From NCBI GenBank assembly GCA_003254905.1, contig QANU01034901.1, positions 435,458 through 499,457 of the forward strand: 64,000 bases of DNA, given 5' to 3'. The notes below the pieces were generated by a model. It searched no databases. It saw only the letters and a list, made by a program, of their open reading frames with translations, and was not told the DNA's origin. Of this stretch, positions 24,751-37,036 are shown in pieces. Within the stretch, counting starts at the first letter, position 1. Each line of letters begins with the position of its first letter. The stretch comes from Nissolia schottii (taxonomy: Eukaryota; Streptophyta; Magnoliopsida; Fabales; Fabaceae). Made by a program: the position numbers and the translations under genes.

Positions 24751-24782
24751 ATTGCATTAGATCAGTTGTGCATGATGGGGTG
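24751..24782 (+). pseudogene. ARM-repeat gene, 32 bp island
   Basis: These 32 bases between two retroelements read CIRSVVHDG in frame with the 5' part and belong to the next ARM helix. The island shows that the solo LTR and the gypsy element entered the same gene independently. Confidence 0.8.
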
Positions 24783-25233
24783 TGTAACAGAAGGCAAAGG
24801 TAAAGAAGGAATAGAAATAATGAGTAGTGGAGCAAATGCAACCACTCAGCAAAGCAGGGACAAAGAAGGAATAGAGGGAATGGGAAAGGAAACAGGTGCA
24901 GCCACTAAGCCATGATGGAGCAACAATTAGAAAAGGAAAACCATTGTGCCACATGGACAAGTGGAGCAGGATCCGAGAGTACACGCTGTTAGGAGAAGTG
25001 AGAGAAGGAGGCTGCCATCTACAAGGTGGGAAGGCTATGCTATGGGGATAAACATGAGCTTTGTGAGTATTTATTCCCCCCACTGCAATAATTCCTTGCT
25101 CATCTCTATCTCTGATTCTGATCTGTGCTATCTACCTCTGTAGGCGAGTGTGAACTCGCCTGAGTGGCCTATGGAGCACAATCTCGATCGACAGTCCTTT
25201 ATCCCCTTGGGTGAGCTCGTTGGGGAGGTTGTC
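24783..25233 (+). repeat. 5' LTR of the gypsy element, first part
   Basis: This matches the start of the 3' LTR at 38945 with scattered substitutions, up to GAGCTCGTTGGGGAGG. It is then interrupted by LTR B, whose target duplication TTGTC/CTGTC includes 25229-25233. Confidence 0.9.
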
Positions 25234-25495
25234 TGAAACACCCTAGTTAGATGGCTCATGCCTAAGTCATAACCCATACCAGCTAGGTGGTGGTCCTTTG
25301 GGTGCGAACTCTTACCCGTTCACTAGTATCTTGAAAATAAGGGTTTACGAAAATAGGGGCCGATTTGAAACTTTTACTCTAGTACTAGTGCTAGGAAATT
25401 AGAAGCCACGCGTTTATGTAAGTGTTGATGCTTCCCAAGTGGCATGATTTACAACATAGAAATTTAACATACAACAACATATCAATACATACATN

Positions 25496-26077
25496 CCTGA
25501 AGTCTGACATAATCTGATATATGACTCAGGAACTAAGGTTATTCCACTGAGAACCTACTGTTCTCATCCTCCACTGTTTTATGACTTCAGGTACAGAAGA
25601 TGATGAATCTTATTTTGAGGATGCAGAAGAGCCGCCAGCTGAGCTATGAGCGGCTAGGAAATAGATAGATGTTTACATTTTGCCAAAGGCTTACTGAGTA
25701 GCATTCCAGTAGTCGTTGTATTTTGATGTGATGTATTCTGACTTATGTATTCAGTATTACAGTTTATGTGTATGTGATGTATATTGTACTTACTATGCAT
25801 ACAATAATGTGACTTTGTATGGTGGACCCACTGGATGCATATTACTGATGCTAATTATGATAATGTTATCCGCTTTGTTATATTTGTTTAATTCCAACGC
25901 ATGGCTCTATTTTAGTACTAATGTGATATAAGCAAAAGTTTAAGATGGGTCCTTATTTTATTAAGCAACAACTATTTTCGAAAAGTAACTATGGACTAAA
26001 GTATTCTGACCAGGTAGACAACAACCTAGTGAGCTTTGCTTACTACGTACGGGTAAACAGTTAGCTAGGGTGTTTCA
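25496..26077 (+). mobile_element. TGTAAC-family LTR 3' end inside LTR B, opposite orientation
   Basis: The stretch ends CTAGGGTGTTTCA at 26077 and resembles 1-545 in order: a CTTCAG acceptor-like site at 25590, a short acidic frame (DDESYFEDAEEPPAEL) stopping at 25647-25649, and an AT-rich tail. Its 5' part is missing and is replaced by the 'n' at 25495. It may be a nested insertion with a gap, or a misjoined contig. Confidence 0.65.
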
Positions 26078-26079
26078 GG

Positions 26080-26432
26080 GTCTACCTGTACATCTCTTCC
26101 TGACGGGGGAGAATCATCGTCGCTACTGCTCAGGTGGATGCGGTCGCTGGGCCCGGACCTTGGTTCCCCATCTACGACGATTGGGTTGGTCGAGGAAGAT
26201 CTGACAGTACCCTGCGTGCTCTGATGGGTGGTGCCGAGATCAGTGGAGGCAAGGCTGCGACATCGGTCAGTGCATAGGTGCATGTCTCTGTAATGACCCC
26301 GATCTTGGGGTCACGCTGGCGAGTTTTGGAGAGTAGTAGGGCGTCCTCCTCGGGAAAGTCATCCTCTTCACCTGGATTCGTAAGCGAGTGGGGGTAAGAA
26401 CATATAGATCTTAGTGGGAAACCCTGGGTCAT
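26080..26432 (-). CDS. LTR-borne ORF in copy B (broken)
   Basis: Minus-strand frames show LLLSKTRQRDPKIG, then RSSSTNPIVVDGEPRSG and an acidic Ser/Asp segment. They align with the ORFs in LTR A and LTR C. The C-terminal tail is lost at the junction with the inverted LTR end at 26077. Confidence 0.4.
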
Positions 26433-27759
26433 ACATATCGCTTCATTTCTCGTTTAGAATTCCAGGCCACTCAGGAGATCTCTAAGTGCCATGCATACTA
26501 AAGCTCCTACTATTTATTTATCTTTATAACCCTGAGTAGCTTTATCTAAGTTACTAGATGATGAGGGTGTCTAATCTTGATATTACTTAGGGCTTCGTGC
26601 TTTATTAAATGCATTAGCTGGGGTCTGGCGATGTCACATTGCTCCCTTACACGGTCTATAGTTTACTAGTCATCTTAGGACGTTCCTTTGACGATAATAC
26701 ATATATACACATACATTCATATGTTATGCATGAGGGGTATTCTCTTACGCTCTCTGTGGAAGCGTCCTTCTTAGTTATGGCCTCAACTATAACCTACACC
26801 CATTCGAGTTGGGAAGAGTGAGGGGCCTGCCCTGTTGACATGACCAAGTGGGGATTCATTACGTTTCATGCCAACTACTTTGGGGAATATTGTATGTGCT
26901 TGTGCCAACTACTTTGGGGCACGTTGTCGTTGGTGTGCCAACTACTTTGGGGCATGTCGTGTTCTGTCTTGCCACTATTTTGGGGTCGTGCATGTCTTTG
27001 ATTTGCCACAACTTTGGGGCATATTATGTTTCACAGAATCCTGATTCAGGTCTGATCCTGCATTAAATCTTTAACCAATCCATCTTGCTAGACTGGCGAG
27101 GGGCTTGTCCGTAGACGTGCCAAGAGAAGGGGGTAACCCTAGTTATATAGCTATGTCCTTTTCTTTAAGGCATACCGAACCATCGGAGGTCGGACCTTCT
27201 TAAGAATAATATTCTTTTTCCCTACGGTTCAGTTATGATCTTGTTCATGTTAGGTGATCATTGTCTATTTATCTATGGTCGTTCTAAAGTCCTAGCAATG
27301 ACCAGTTCTCATGATGCATGGTCATATAAGTCGACGATGAATGATAATATAAATAGAGAACATTAGAACATAACTATAAACAAGTACAGTGAAAACCTTG
27401 AAGCCTCGGGTCAGCCGCTCAGCGTGCGCTTAGCGGGGCGTTCAGCGGACCGCTCAGTATGGCGCTGCAGCGAGGAACTTCAGTGTCAGAGTGTTCGCTG
27501 TAACTTTGTAAATTTTCATTTTTTGCATGGTATTAACTAGTACAACTATATTTTCCTGTTCTCATATATTTCTAACATAATTTTCTCAGCACCTACTCTA
27601 TAATTTCTACAAAACATTTCCTTAATTATTTTTCCAAAACTACACATAGAAAATATCACATAAATCCACATAGACAGTGGGGTCGGATTAGCCACCTCGA
27701 AACAAGTTTTGGACTTGGTGGGGGCACAAGGGGAAATTTCCTGAGGGCACAAGGTCTGT

Positions 27760-29075
27760 TTCATTAATCTTCAGCCCGAGTCTGGCCTGGAGCCTGTCAA
27801 GTCGGTCTGTTTACTCACAAATCTTTATTTTTGTTTACTAAAAAATTAAACTTATTTTACCTTCAGTGAGACTCAAACCCAAGACCTCTGTCATTCACAA
27901 CAATGCCGTATTGGCTAGACTAGCATTACTTTTTGCAACATTTTATGCAATCATATTTATTAATATAATTTTATTATTTAGTTTTTCATTTTAACGAAAC
28001 CTTAATCTAAAGAGCCCCTAGACTCTCCCACACTCACACTCTCATCTCATCTGAATAATGTGAGAGAATTGCTGGCATTTTTCTTTTTCTTTTTTGTTGG
28101 TAAAATGTCATATATCAGTGATAGACCTGTCTGTGTATTTTTTTATCATAAAAAAATAAATATTAAAATAAAATAAAATATGCAATTTTTAATTTTTCAA
28201 AAACAATCATAGCAAAGTATTATTTTTGTTAATAACTTAATTTCTTAATATAATAATATTCTAAAGTAAAAAACTAATATATACACATATAAGTATTTCT
28301 TGAGAGAAGGGAGAGAATTTAACTGAATATATAACATTTACTATATAACAAGAAAGAGTGTATTAATTCAATATGAATCAAAAAGACATTTTCAATAAAG
28401 AATTGAAACTCTAAAGTTGCAAGCTGTTGGGGTATGCCCATGAAGAAACAGATCAAAAGATAAGTTTAAGCAACGTGAATATCCTTTATATGAGAGGAAA
28501 ATAAAATTTTCATCCATTGATTTTATCATTAAGAAACCAAAGTCCATGTCCCAAAAAATTTTGCTCAACTTTGTTATGTATATCACCAATTCTCTTGCTT
28601 AGTATGTGATAGTAAGATCATAAACAGTATATATGGCATTTGACCAACAAAAAAATAAATAGGAAAATGCCAGCAATACTCTCTTACATTATTCAGGTGA
28701 GAGTGTAAGTGTGGGAGAGTCCTAGGGACCGATTAGATTATGGTTTATTTTTTTTAAAAAATTAAATAATAAAATTATATTAATAAATATGATTGCATAA
28801 AATGTTGCAAAAAGTAATGTTAGTCTAGTGGATAAGGTATTGCTGTGATGGTAGAGGTCTTGGGTTCGAGTCTCACTGAAGGTAAAATGAGTATATATTT
28901 TTTAGTAAACATATGAGTATTCAGGCCGGCCTGACACGCCTAACAGACTTTGAAAATGGCCTGGGCCTGGCCTGTTTACTGAAACAGGCTTTGAAAATAC
29001 CCTGGGCCTGGCCGTTTTGTCAAACAGGCCAGGCCGCAGGCCCTGACAGGCGGCCTGGCCTATTCCCACCCCTAC
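27760..29075. mobile_element. Foldback element with tRNA-like arms inside LTR B
   Basis: The segments 27830-28085 and 28657-28915 are inverted copies of each other (for example GTGGGAGAGTC against GACTCTCCCAC). The right arm carries an A-box-like TAGTCTAGTGG (28821-28831) and a B-box-like GGTTCGAGTCT (28863-28873). The left arm has their diverged counterparts. The right outer end, GGCCTATTCCCACCCCTAC, resembles hAT termini (minus strand GTAGGGGTGGGAATAGGCC). The left outer end is not clearly preserved. GC-rich GGCCTGGCC repeats fill 28920-29060. Confidence 0.55.
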
Positions 29076-29652
29076 TGTGAAAGAAGTGAAAACTGAGAAA
29101 GTGAAAAGAGCTTCGCGTAAAAATTTGAAGAATGGTGGGGGCTATTTATAGCCCCTGAAGCTTGTTACTGTAGCTTCTTTTTGTATTTTTTGAAAAAAAT
29201 AAAATGAAAGATATTTATTGAATGCAAAGTGAAGGGATTAGGCTGATGACTCCCCCCACGTGCTTCAACTCTTGTTTTCCTATTTCGATCACGTTTGATC
29301 GCGTTTGGTCGTAATTTGCTCGTGTACGGATATTCTAACAATATTTTGAACACATATCTTTGATCTATGAATTTTCCTGGTCAATAAGGCATGTCAAGTA
29401 AAGGTATTTGTGACTTTATTGCCTGGAGGGTAATTTTCACAGATACTTTAAGTGCCTACCAGAATTCCGATTTTCGGTGAAATTTGGCACGGACCTCGCG
29501 GCACTTCGCGAGATCAACGGACTGGCATTTGGAAGCAATTAATTTTCTAAATAATTTTTTCAGTCCAAATAATCATTCCGATTGTGCCCTTATTTAGGCC
29601 AAATTGTGGATTGTCGCGTATTTTTCATAACGGAAAAAATCGGGATGTTACA

Positions 29653-29851
29653 CTGTCGGCAATGGTGATCGGGCCCGGAGCAACCTCTGCCAGTGACATA
29701 CATTCCTCTGAATTCTGTTTTGCTTAATTTTTGATTTTTCCTTGTTCATATTGTTACAGTTTCATTGAACTACCTACCTTAAACTTCAGTTGTTAACTTG
29801 CTGATTGAGTGAACTATATTATTGCACATTTTGCTACCAATGCTCGTTAAA
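29653..29851 (+). repeat. 5' LTR of the gypsy element, second part
   Basis: It continues the LTR after LTR B (CTGTCGGCAATGG...) and ends CTCGTTAAA, where the 3' LTR ends CTCGTTACA. The leader TTTTTTGTGCTCTCGTTGCC and the gag ATG at 29875 follow. Confidence 0.9.
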
Positions 29852-29874
29852 TTTTTTGTGCTCTCGTTGCCGCC

Positions 29875-32296
29875 ATGGCTCCAGAGAAGAATGACACTAC
29901 TAAATGTCATATTTACGCAATTTCAACCAGTAAAATGACACCTGTCTATTTAGATTCAATGAATTATCCGACTAAATCCCCCACTTTTTTAGGGTTTCTA
30001 ATATATTCAAAAGATGAATGCAAGCTTATCAAAATGACAAAATCAAGAAAAATCCCACAAATAATGAAGCAAAGAGCAAAATGGGGCAAAAGAGCCAAAA
30101 AGACAAATTCAGGAAAGAAGTCGCTCAGCGATATTCCAAGGCCGCTCAGTGGAACAACAATGCTATACTGCTCAGCGCGTTCCCAAGTCCGCTCAGCGAT
30201 ACTTACTTCAGGGTGAAATAACTTAAGCTTGAAGCAACCTCTACAGCCACCCGACCACTTCTGTAGCCGCCCCGCCACTCCTGCAGCAGCCTTGATACCG
30301 CTCAGCGCATCACACATCGATTAGTGGCTCTGACAGATAATGTCAGAGCAGAGCCACACTGCAAAAGAGGAAACCTCGCGGTGAAGAAAGCTGCGCCGCT
30401 CAGCGGAGGTACCCAGCCGCTCAGCGGACACCCTAAAATCAGCCTATAAATAGAGTCTGAGGTTCACCTGTCAGAAAAAAAAAAAAACTCATAAGAATTA
30501 CAATTCAATTCTTACACGCATTTTCTCATAGCTTAGAGAGGTCCGAATTAGTGTAGTTAGCAACAAAGAGGAGGCTAGTGAAGGAGCCAAGAATGATCAA
30601 GGACGCATGGCGGTCGTTGTCATGACAGCGTGAGAACATGTCATGGTAAGCGTCCATCACCTTGCCTCTGAGATTCTCTCTTGTAAGATGGATTTCTAAT
30701 CCTCTTGTTGTTGGGATTTGATGAATATTGTAACATGATTGTATCCATGTACTTTTGCATTAATTAATCTATCATTTCAATGATATGCAAGAATCGATTT
30801 TGCGCTTAATGCTTGTTTTAGATTAGAACCTGATTTCAAGCTGCATGGTTGCACGTGAGAACGGCATCATAAAGTTGGAACTAAATCAATTCATCTGATA
30901 ATCCTAATTGTGAGAGATACAGTTAGGGTTATTAGTCGTTTTAACATCTAAAATGCTGGTTTACCTTGTTAAGTTTGTGCAAGAAATTAACAGCATAATA
31001 AAGGAAACCTAATGATCTTTCCATGCTCGAGAGAGATGAACAAGTTAAGAACTGGTGGCGAGGAATCAAAGAAATGATAATTCTAATGTATTGAGTAAAT
31101 GAATGCATGAAACTATAATAGGATTCAATTCCCAACAAGCTTCCTGATCTATCTCTGATTTGTTGCCGATTTATCTTTTATCTTGTTTATTTATTTATCT
31201 AAGTATCAATCAACCAATCCTTCACTTCATTGCTTAATTAACAAGCTCAAGAATGGCATTATGTAACTCTCTGTGGATATGACTATACCCGACGATACAG
31301 CAATTTGATCCACTGAGGATATGAAAGTTGTAAAGAAGGATATATAAAAACGACGAGAGTGTAAAATAAGCTTTCAACAGACACCAAGTGCATAATGGAG
31401 TTACTCAAAGAAGCTGCTAAAGCTTGGGAACAATAGGACGCCAGAATCGTCATGCTAGAGACCACCCTTCAGACTTATCTCAACAACACAGCTACCTCCA
31501 ACACCCATGGTGGACAAAGCTCACTTCCCCATCACGATTTCGGCAACCAACGTCAACCATTCTCCTTTACCAGTGTGAAGCTCGATTTTCCTAAATTCAA
31601 CGGTTCCAATGTATTGGATTGGATCTTCAAGGCAGATCAATTCTTCGAATATTACCAAATGGAGGATGCGGATGGCATCACAATTGCCTCCATGCACATG
31701 GAGAAAGAGGCAATCCCATGGTTCCAAATGATGCAACGCTCGTACCCATTTCACTCATGGCAAGAACTCACCAGAGCCTTAGAGATCGAGTTTGGACCCT
31801 TTTCCTTTGAGGGGACACTAGGTAACCTCTTCTGATGCATCGAACTTCAGTGAACGATTACTATACCGCTTTCATGTCCTTGGCAAATCGTGTGTATGGA
31901 GTTAGCCCAGATGCATTGTTGGATTGCTTTGTCAGTGGATTGAAGGAATATATCTGCCATGATGTTGCTCAGTGCTCTGAAACTCTGCTCAGAGTCGTAG
32001 CCTTAGCACGCCTCTATAAGGAACATGGTCAGCATGTCCACCGTACCCCAAGAACCCATTCCTGGAACCCCACAAACCCAACTCCAAATCGTACTCATCT
32101 TCACTCTAATTTGCCCCATTGATGCCAACCCCTGAAATCCTACAAGATAAGGGTCACTCCAAACAACCTCTAATCAAGAAGCTAGGGCCAGCTGAAATAC
32201 AATATCATAGGGAGCATGGCTTGTGTTTCACCTGTGATAACAAATACTCCTTTAACCACAAATGCCCTAATAAGCATTTTATGATTCTGCAAGTGG
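29875..32296 (+). pseudogene. Gypsy gag, split by an Athila-like LTR
   Basis: The ATG at 29875 begins MAPEKNDT. After removal of the LTR at 29898-31379 (with one copy of the duplicated GACAC) the frame continues KCIMELLKEAAKAWEQ, and then a stop stands where Gln is expected. The retrotransposon gag domain follows (SVKLDFPKFNGSNVLDW, MEKEAIPWFQMM). Further breaks lie near 31835 and 32122. A zinc-knuckle relic, LCFTCDNKYSFNHKC, is at about 32221-32265. The protein is not functional. Confidence 0.85.
29898..31379 (+). mobile_element. Athila/Tat-like solo LTR, plus strand (1482 bp)
   Basis: The perfect target duplication is GACAC (29893-29897, 31380-31384). It starts TACTAAATGTC, apparently a mutated TG start, and ends CTTTCAACA, like the copy at 12353-13961 on the other strand. 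Both share the block GTTAAGTTTGTGCAAGA and the ending with ACTATACCCGAC. CGCTCAGCG motifs lie at 30121-30430, followed by TATAAATAG near 30444-30452. No internal domain is present. Confidence 0.85.
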
Positions 32297-34193
32297 ATGA
32301 GGACCATATGGAAGGGTTGGAAATGGATTCAGATGACATTGGAATGCTGCGGCCTGAACCAGAATCTCAGGACAATGAGTTCCAGCATTTATCCCTCAAT
32401 GGTTACAGAGGTATCAAGGATATTCATTTTATGGGGTCCATACAAGGGTATCCAGTACACATTTGTGGATGGGGGTAGTTCGGACAATTTCTTACAACCA
32501 AGGTTGGCCAAGTTCATTAAGACTCAAGTACAAACCTCTCCTAAATGTAAGGTGATGGTAGGAAATGGTAATTTCTTGGAATCTGAAGGCTACATTGAAG
32601 ATTTAGTGCTTCAGGTGCAGGATCATACTTTGCATATGCCAGTGTATCTTTTACCTGTGGCAGGAGCAGAATTAGTGCTGGGCACAACTTGGTTGGCCAA
32701 ATTAGGTGACCACTTGGTTAACTATGATAATCCAAGATTACAATTTGTGTTAGATGGCAAAAACATTATCCTACAAGGGGAAAAATTGAAGAAACCACAA
32801 CAGGCACAATTGAACCAATTGAGGCAGCTACAACAGGTGCAAGCCATTGCTGAAGTTTTCACAATCCAAGTGGAGGACTTAGAGCAACCTGTAGCAGCTA
32901 CCTTCAGTTTGCCTACTGATATACCTACAGAATTGCAGGCTATTTTGCTGCAATACCACCAGATTTTTAGCAACCCATAGGGCTTACCTCCACAAAGAAG
33001 CCATGACCATTCTATTACATCGCAAGAGGGCTCTAATCCTGTGAAAGTGAGGCCGTATAGGTATCCACATAGTCAAAAAAACTTATTGAAACCACGGTTC
33101 AGGATATGCTAGCGGATGGCATAATCAAGCCTAGTAAAAGTCTTTTCTCCTCTCCTGTGCTTTTGGTAAAAAAAAAGAAGAAGGATGACAGTTGGCGGTT
33201 TTGCAGTGACTACAGAGCACTCAATGTCATTACAGTTAAAGACAACTTTCCTATACCTACTGTTGACGAACTAATTGATGAACTACATGGTGCCAATTTT
33301 TTTTTAAAATTGGACCTCAGGGCAGGACACCATCAAATTAGACTACTGCTTTCTGATACTTACAAAACTGCATTTAGAACACATAATTGCCATTATGAGT
33401 GGTTGGTGATGCCATTTGGACTCTCTAATGCCCCGACAACCTTTCAAAGTCTGATGAATGGAAGGATCATTTGGGCCATGTGCAAACAGTTCTCCACCAG
33501 CTATGGCAAGAGAAATTGTATGCTAAGTTGTCTAAATGCGACTTTGGCAAAGAAGAAATTGACGACTTGGGCCATACTATCTCTAACAAGGATGTTGCTA
33601 TGAATGAAGCCAAGGGCCAAGCAATAATCCAATGGCCTACTCCTCATAGTGTGAAACAATTGAGGGGATTTCTGGGATTATCAGGCTACTACAAAAGATT
33701 TATTAAGGGATATGCTCATATAGCAGCTCCTTTGACAGATTTGCTAAAAAAGGATTCCTTCACATGGAATTCCAAGGCAGAGGTTGCATGTCAACAACTT
33801 AAGTTAGCTCTTACTACAGCCCCTACACTTGCATTGCCTGATTTCAATTCCCAATTCACTTTGGAAACAGATGCTTCAGGGACTGGGGTGGGTGCTGTCT
33901 TGAGCCAAGGTAATAACCCTATTGCTTACTTCTCTAAGAAACTATGCCCAAGAATGCAGACCAAGTCTGCCTATGTTAGGGAATTATATGCCATCAGAGA
34001 GGCTTTGGCTAAGTTCAGGCATTATTTATTAGGTCACAAATTCATTATAAAAACTGACCAAAAGAGCTTGAAGGCTCTCTTGGAATAAAACCTTCAAACT
34101 CCTAAACAACAAGCATGGCTCCACAAGTTTATTGGGTTTAACTTCACTATCCAATATAAACCCGACAAAGAAAGTATCCCTGCGGTTGCCCTC
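32297..34193 (+). pseudogene. Gypsy protease, reverse transcriptase and RNase H (inactive)
   Basis: The protease region shows FVDGGSSDNF near 32463, where the catalytic motif is D-S/T-G. Reverse transcriptase is recognisable from [18 protein letters not shown] through [17 protein letters not shown] and [17 protein letters not shown]. It then jumps directly to [15 protein letters not shown] near 33461, so the segment with the catalytic DD motif is deleted. RNase H follows with LETDASGTGVGAVLSQ and FIIKTDQKSLKALL. A frame change and stops occur near 32980, 33605 and 34087. LTR C cuts the polyprotein at 34194, just after AVAL. Confidence 0.9.
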
Positions 34194-34672
34194 TGAAACA
34201 CCCTAGCTAGGCGGCCTATGCTTAAGTCATAGACTTCCCGGCTAGGCGGTGCTCTTCTAGTGCTACGAACCATTATGATTCTATATTCTGGTTTAACATT
34301 AGGGTTTACAAAATAACGGACCAATTTAAAATTCATTTCATTGGTACACTTGAAAATATCAAGCCATACGCGTCATACCTCGCATAAGTATATCATAAAA
34401 GAAAGTAAGGAAAACACGAGTACATACCTGGCATACGGCGAGTACCCGAAGAAAATACACCTATGGCCCAAAGGTAGCATACACATAATTATACATTTAT
34501 ATAATAGTGAGTATCCTTGTCCTACCACGGACATACACATTCTACATCAATTTATATACAATGTTACGTATGCACAATACTACAAGTGAACTAAACATAC
34601 GCAAACGGATGAGTACTACTCATTGCGTGTACGACACTCCTACGACTGCAACTCTAGCGGGGTCCTGGCACC

Positions 34673-35145
34673 CTACTCATCAGAATCCTCCTCTCGCTCT
34701 GCGAGATCCACCTCATCCTCGCTAGAGATATCCGTCGCTGCAGTGAACTCGCGGGGTAGAACCTGCGTGGTCGCACTGGGAGGACGCTCTTGCGGACAGT
34801 GGTACGCGTGCCTCGTCCTCGAACCAGAGGTGTAACTGGCTCTGGGTCTGTCTCTGGCTCAGGCCTCTGCGGTGGCTCTGGCCTCGGTGGTGGAGGACCA
34901 TCCTCTCCATTAACGTGGATCGGATCGCGGGAGCTGCTACCGGGACCCTCGTCGATCCAAGTGGGGCGCATGGGCGACGACCCTGGCCCTCGAAGCCTGT
35001 GACGTACCTGCTCCGGGCTCTCTCCCGGAAAGATTGCGGGGGCGAACGTGCTGGTCTCCAGTAAGGTGTAAGTGCGGTAGTTGCGCTGTCGTGAGCGCGT
35101 GAACAACCAAACGTCCTTGGGAGGCGATGACGACATGCCTATCAA
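34673..35145 (-). CDS. LTR-borne ORF in copy C, Pro-rich with acidic tail
   Basis: The frame from MIGMSSSPPKDVWLF (35145) runs 163 codons to 34654. It contains RQRNYRTYTLLETSTF, GPGSSSRDPIHVNGEDG and a Pro/Arg/Glu segment. Near 34740 another frame takes over with SSEDEVDLAEREEDSDE, stopping at 34673-34675, which parallels the acidic tail of copy A. Its position 2.3 kb from the LTR start equals that of copy A. The function is unknown. Confidence 0.45.
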
Positions 35146-36279
35146 CTGGATTCATACACGAGTGGGGATAAGAACGACTTCGTTCTTAGTGGAAACTCTA
35201 CAGGGCCGCTATAGTTCAATTACTCGGGCAGATTCCAGGCCACTTAGGAATACCTCTAAGTGTCATGCATACTAGACTTCTACTGTTTATTATCTTTGGC
35301 CTATGTCTTGAGCAGCTTTATCTAAGTTACTAGGTGATTGGCTCTCTAATCTTGTCATTACCTGGGCTCCTTATTTTTTAACTGTACGTTGCTATTCGAG
35401 ACATACTATTCGTCTGGGGACGTTCCCTTGACGATATATCATGCATGAACAGTTATACATAATGCTTAAAGCAGGTATCCATACATACATATCATCATAT
35501 CATCAATTACCAATTCAACATTTAATTTCATAGTGCATGCGGGGATCTGGGGATCTCTTATGCGCTCTATGGCTGCGTCCTACTTATTCTTTCGCACCTT
35601 TGTAGCCGTGGCCTCGGACTACAACCCCTTTTTGCCACTATTGTATCGACCCGACGACGCTCTTTACCGGTATGAAAGCTAACCATGCAAAGCTCATAGG
35701 AGGTAATCATCGAATACAATAGGCGCAATCATCCCCTCTGGAATGGCGAGGGATCAAACCTATGAGTGATCAGGCGTGGACGCGCTTAGATCGGCCCTAT
35801 GGCTCGATCCGGTTTTGTTTCCTCTTTTAGTGGGGCCCATTTTTTTCCATCGTGCAGGCCTATGCCTGTTTTTCATTCCTGGGCCTATGCCCGTTTTCCA
35901 TATCTGGGCCTATGCCCATTTCCATCGTAGTCAGGTCTCTTTACCTGTGTTGCTCATGACCAATTCATCTTGCTGAATTGGCGAGGGGCGTGTCTGTAAG
36001 ACCTTGCCAAGAGAATAGGGGTTTCCTAATCATATAACTATACTCCTTAACTATGGTCTACCTTGCCAACTAGGGTCGGGACCTTCCTAATCTTTCTTTG
36101 TTTGCTAGGGTTCCATTATGATCTTCATTAAACTTTAACATGAACCTCTAAGTATCTAAGGTTGCCCTAACTCTTACGACGGTCTTTCCTCATGTTGTAT
36201 GCTTAAATTACACAAAGACATACATAACTATGCAGGTTGGATTCCAGAGAACCTTTAAAATCATAAGTTTCCAGTAAGC

Positions 36280-36490
36280 ATTCGAATACCTAGGGTTTTC
36301 ACATTCGATAGCTTCTTTCAATCGAATCCCTTATGGATTCAATCGACTGAAATCCTTCTCGGTCTTTCATTCGAATGAAATCCTCAAGTATTCGATTGAA
36401 ATCCTCTGCGGTCTTTCATTCGAATGAAATCCTCAAGTATTCGATTGAAATACAAAATCTTCTTTCATTCGAATACGTGGAAATTCAATC
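36280..36490. repeat. Palindromic motif array in LTR C
   Basis: CATTCGAATGAAATCCTC occurs twice in tandem (near 36367 and 36417), alternating with GTATTCGATTGAAATCC, plus further ATTCGAAT/TCAATCGA variants. The core ATTCGAAT is a perfect palindrome. LTR A and B have CGCTCAGCG-type motifs at the corresponding place. Confidence 0.8.
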
Positions 36491-36958
36491 GAATGCTACA
36501 GTAAAAAAACCACCCCGAGAGTAACTTTCTCAGGGGTTTTGTCCACGTAATATTTTCGGCTTCTACAGTAATTCAATCAATACAGTTATGGTTTCCAAAC
36601 ATCAAAATCATCAAAATATAACCTCTTTAACTCATTTACTATAGTTTGTATAAAATAGTTTTTCACTCACATACACAGAAATGCATATAATTAATCATCA
36701 AATAAACCACATAGATAGTGGGCTTAGAGTTACCCATATCCGATGGAAATTCCGGTCCGGTAGACTAGAAGTAGAGAATTTCCTCTTCGCAACGGCGTGC
36801 TCCGATGATTTTTCCGAAGTCTGAAAATGCTTCCGCGATGTGCTTGAGCGGGACGGATGGTTATGAAAGTGAAATGAAAACAACCTTTAGAAAGGTGGCT
36901 ATTTATAGTCTAATTTTCTTTTTCTTATTTTTCCTTTTTCTTTTGTTACCTGTTGTTG

Positions 36959-36959
<1 letters not shown>

Positions 36960-37036
<77 letters not shown>

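Larger units (their letters stand above)
25234..29652 (-). mobile_element. TGTAAC-family LTR B, rearranged (4419 bp)
   Basis: The ends are TGAAACACCCTAG and GGGATGTTACA, with target duplication TTGTC/CTGTC (25229-25233, 29653-29657). The intact 3' LTR of the host element reads CTGTC at this point. On the minus strand a TATA box lies near 29143-29150, a motif cassette (CCGCTCAGCG, GGACCGCTCAG) at 27413-27470, and the LTR ORF at 26432-26080. Three irregularities are present: an 'n' at 25495, a plus-orientation LTR end at 25496-26077, and a foldback-like insert at about 27760-29075. Confidence 0.8.

Noticed and set aside
28815..28890. Functional tRNA gene
   Set aside because: A- and B-box-like words are present, but no full cloverleaf can be drawn and the sequence occurs in inverted copies within a repeat.
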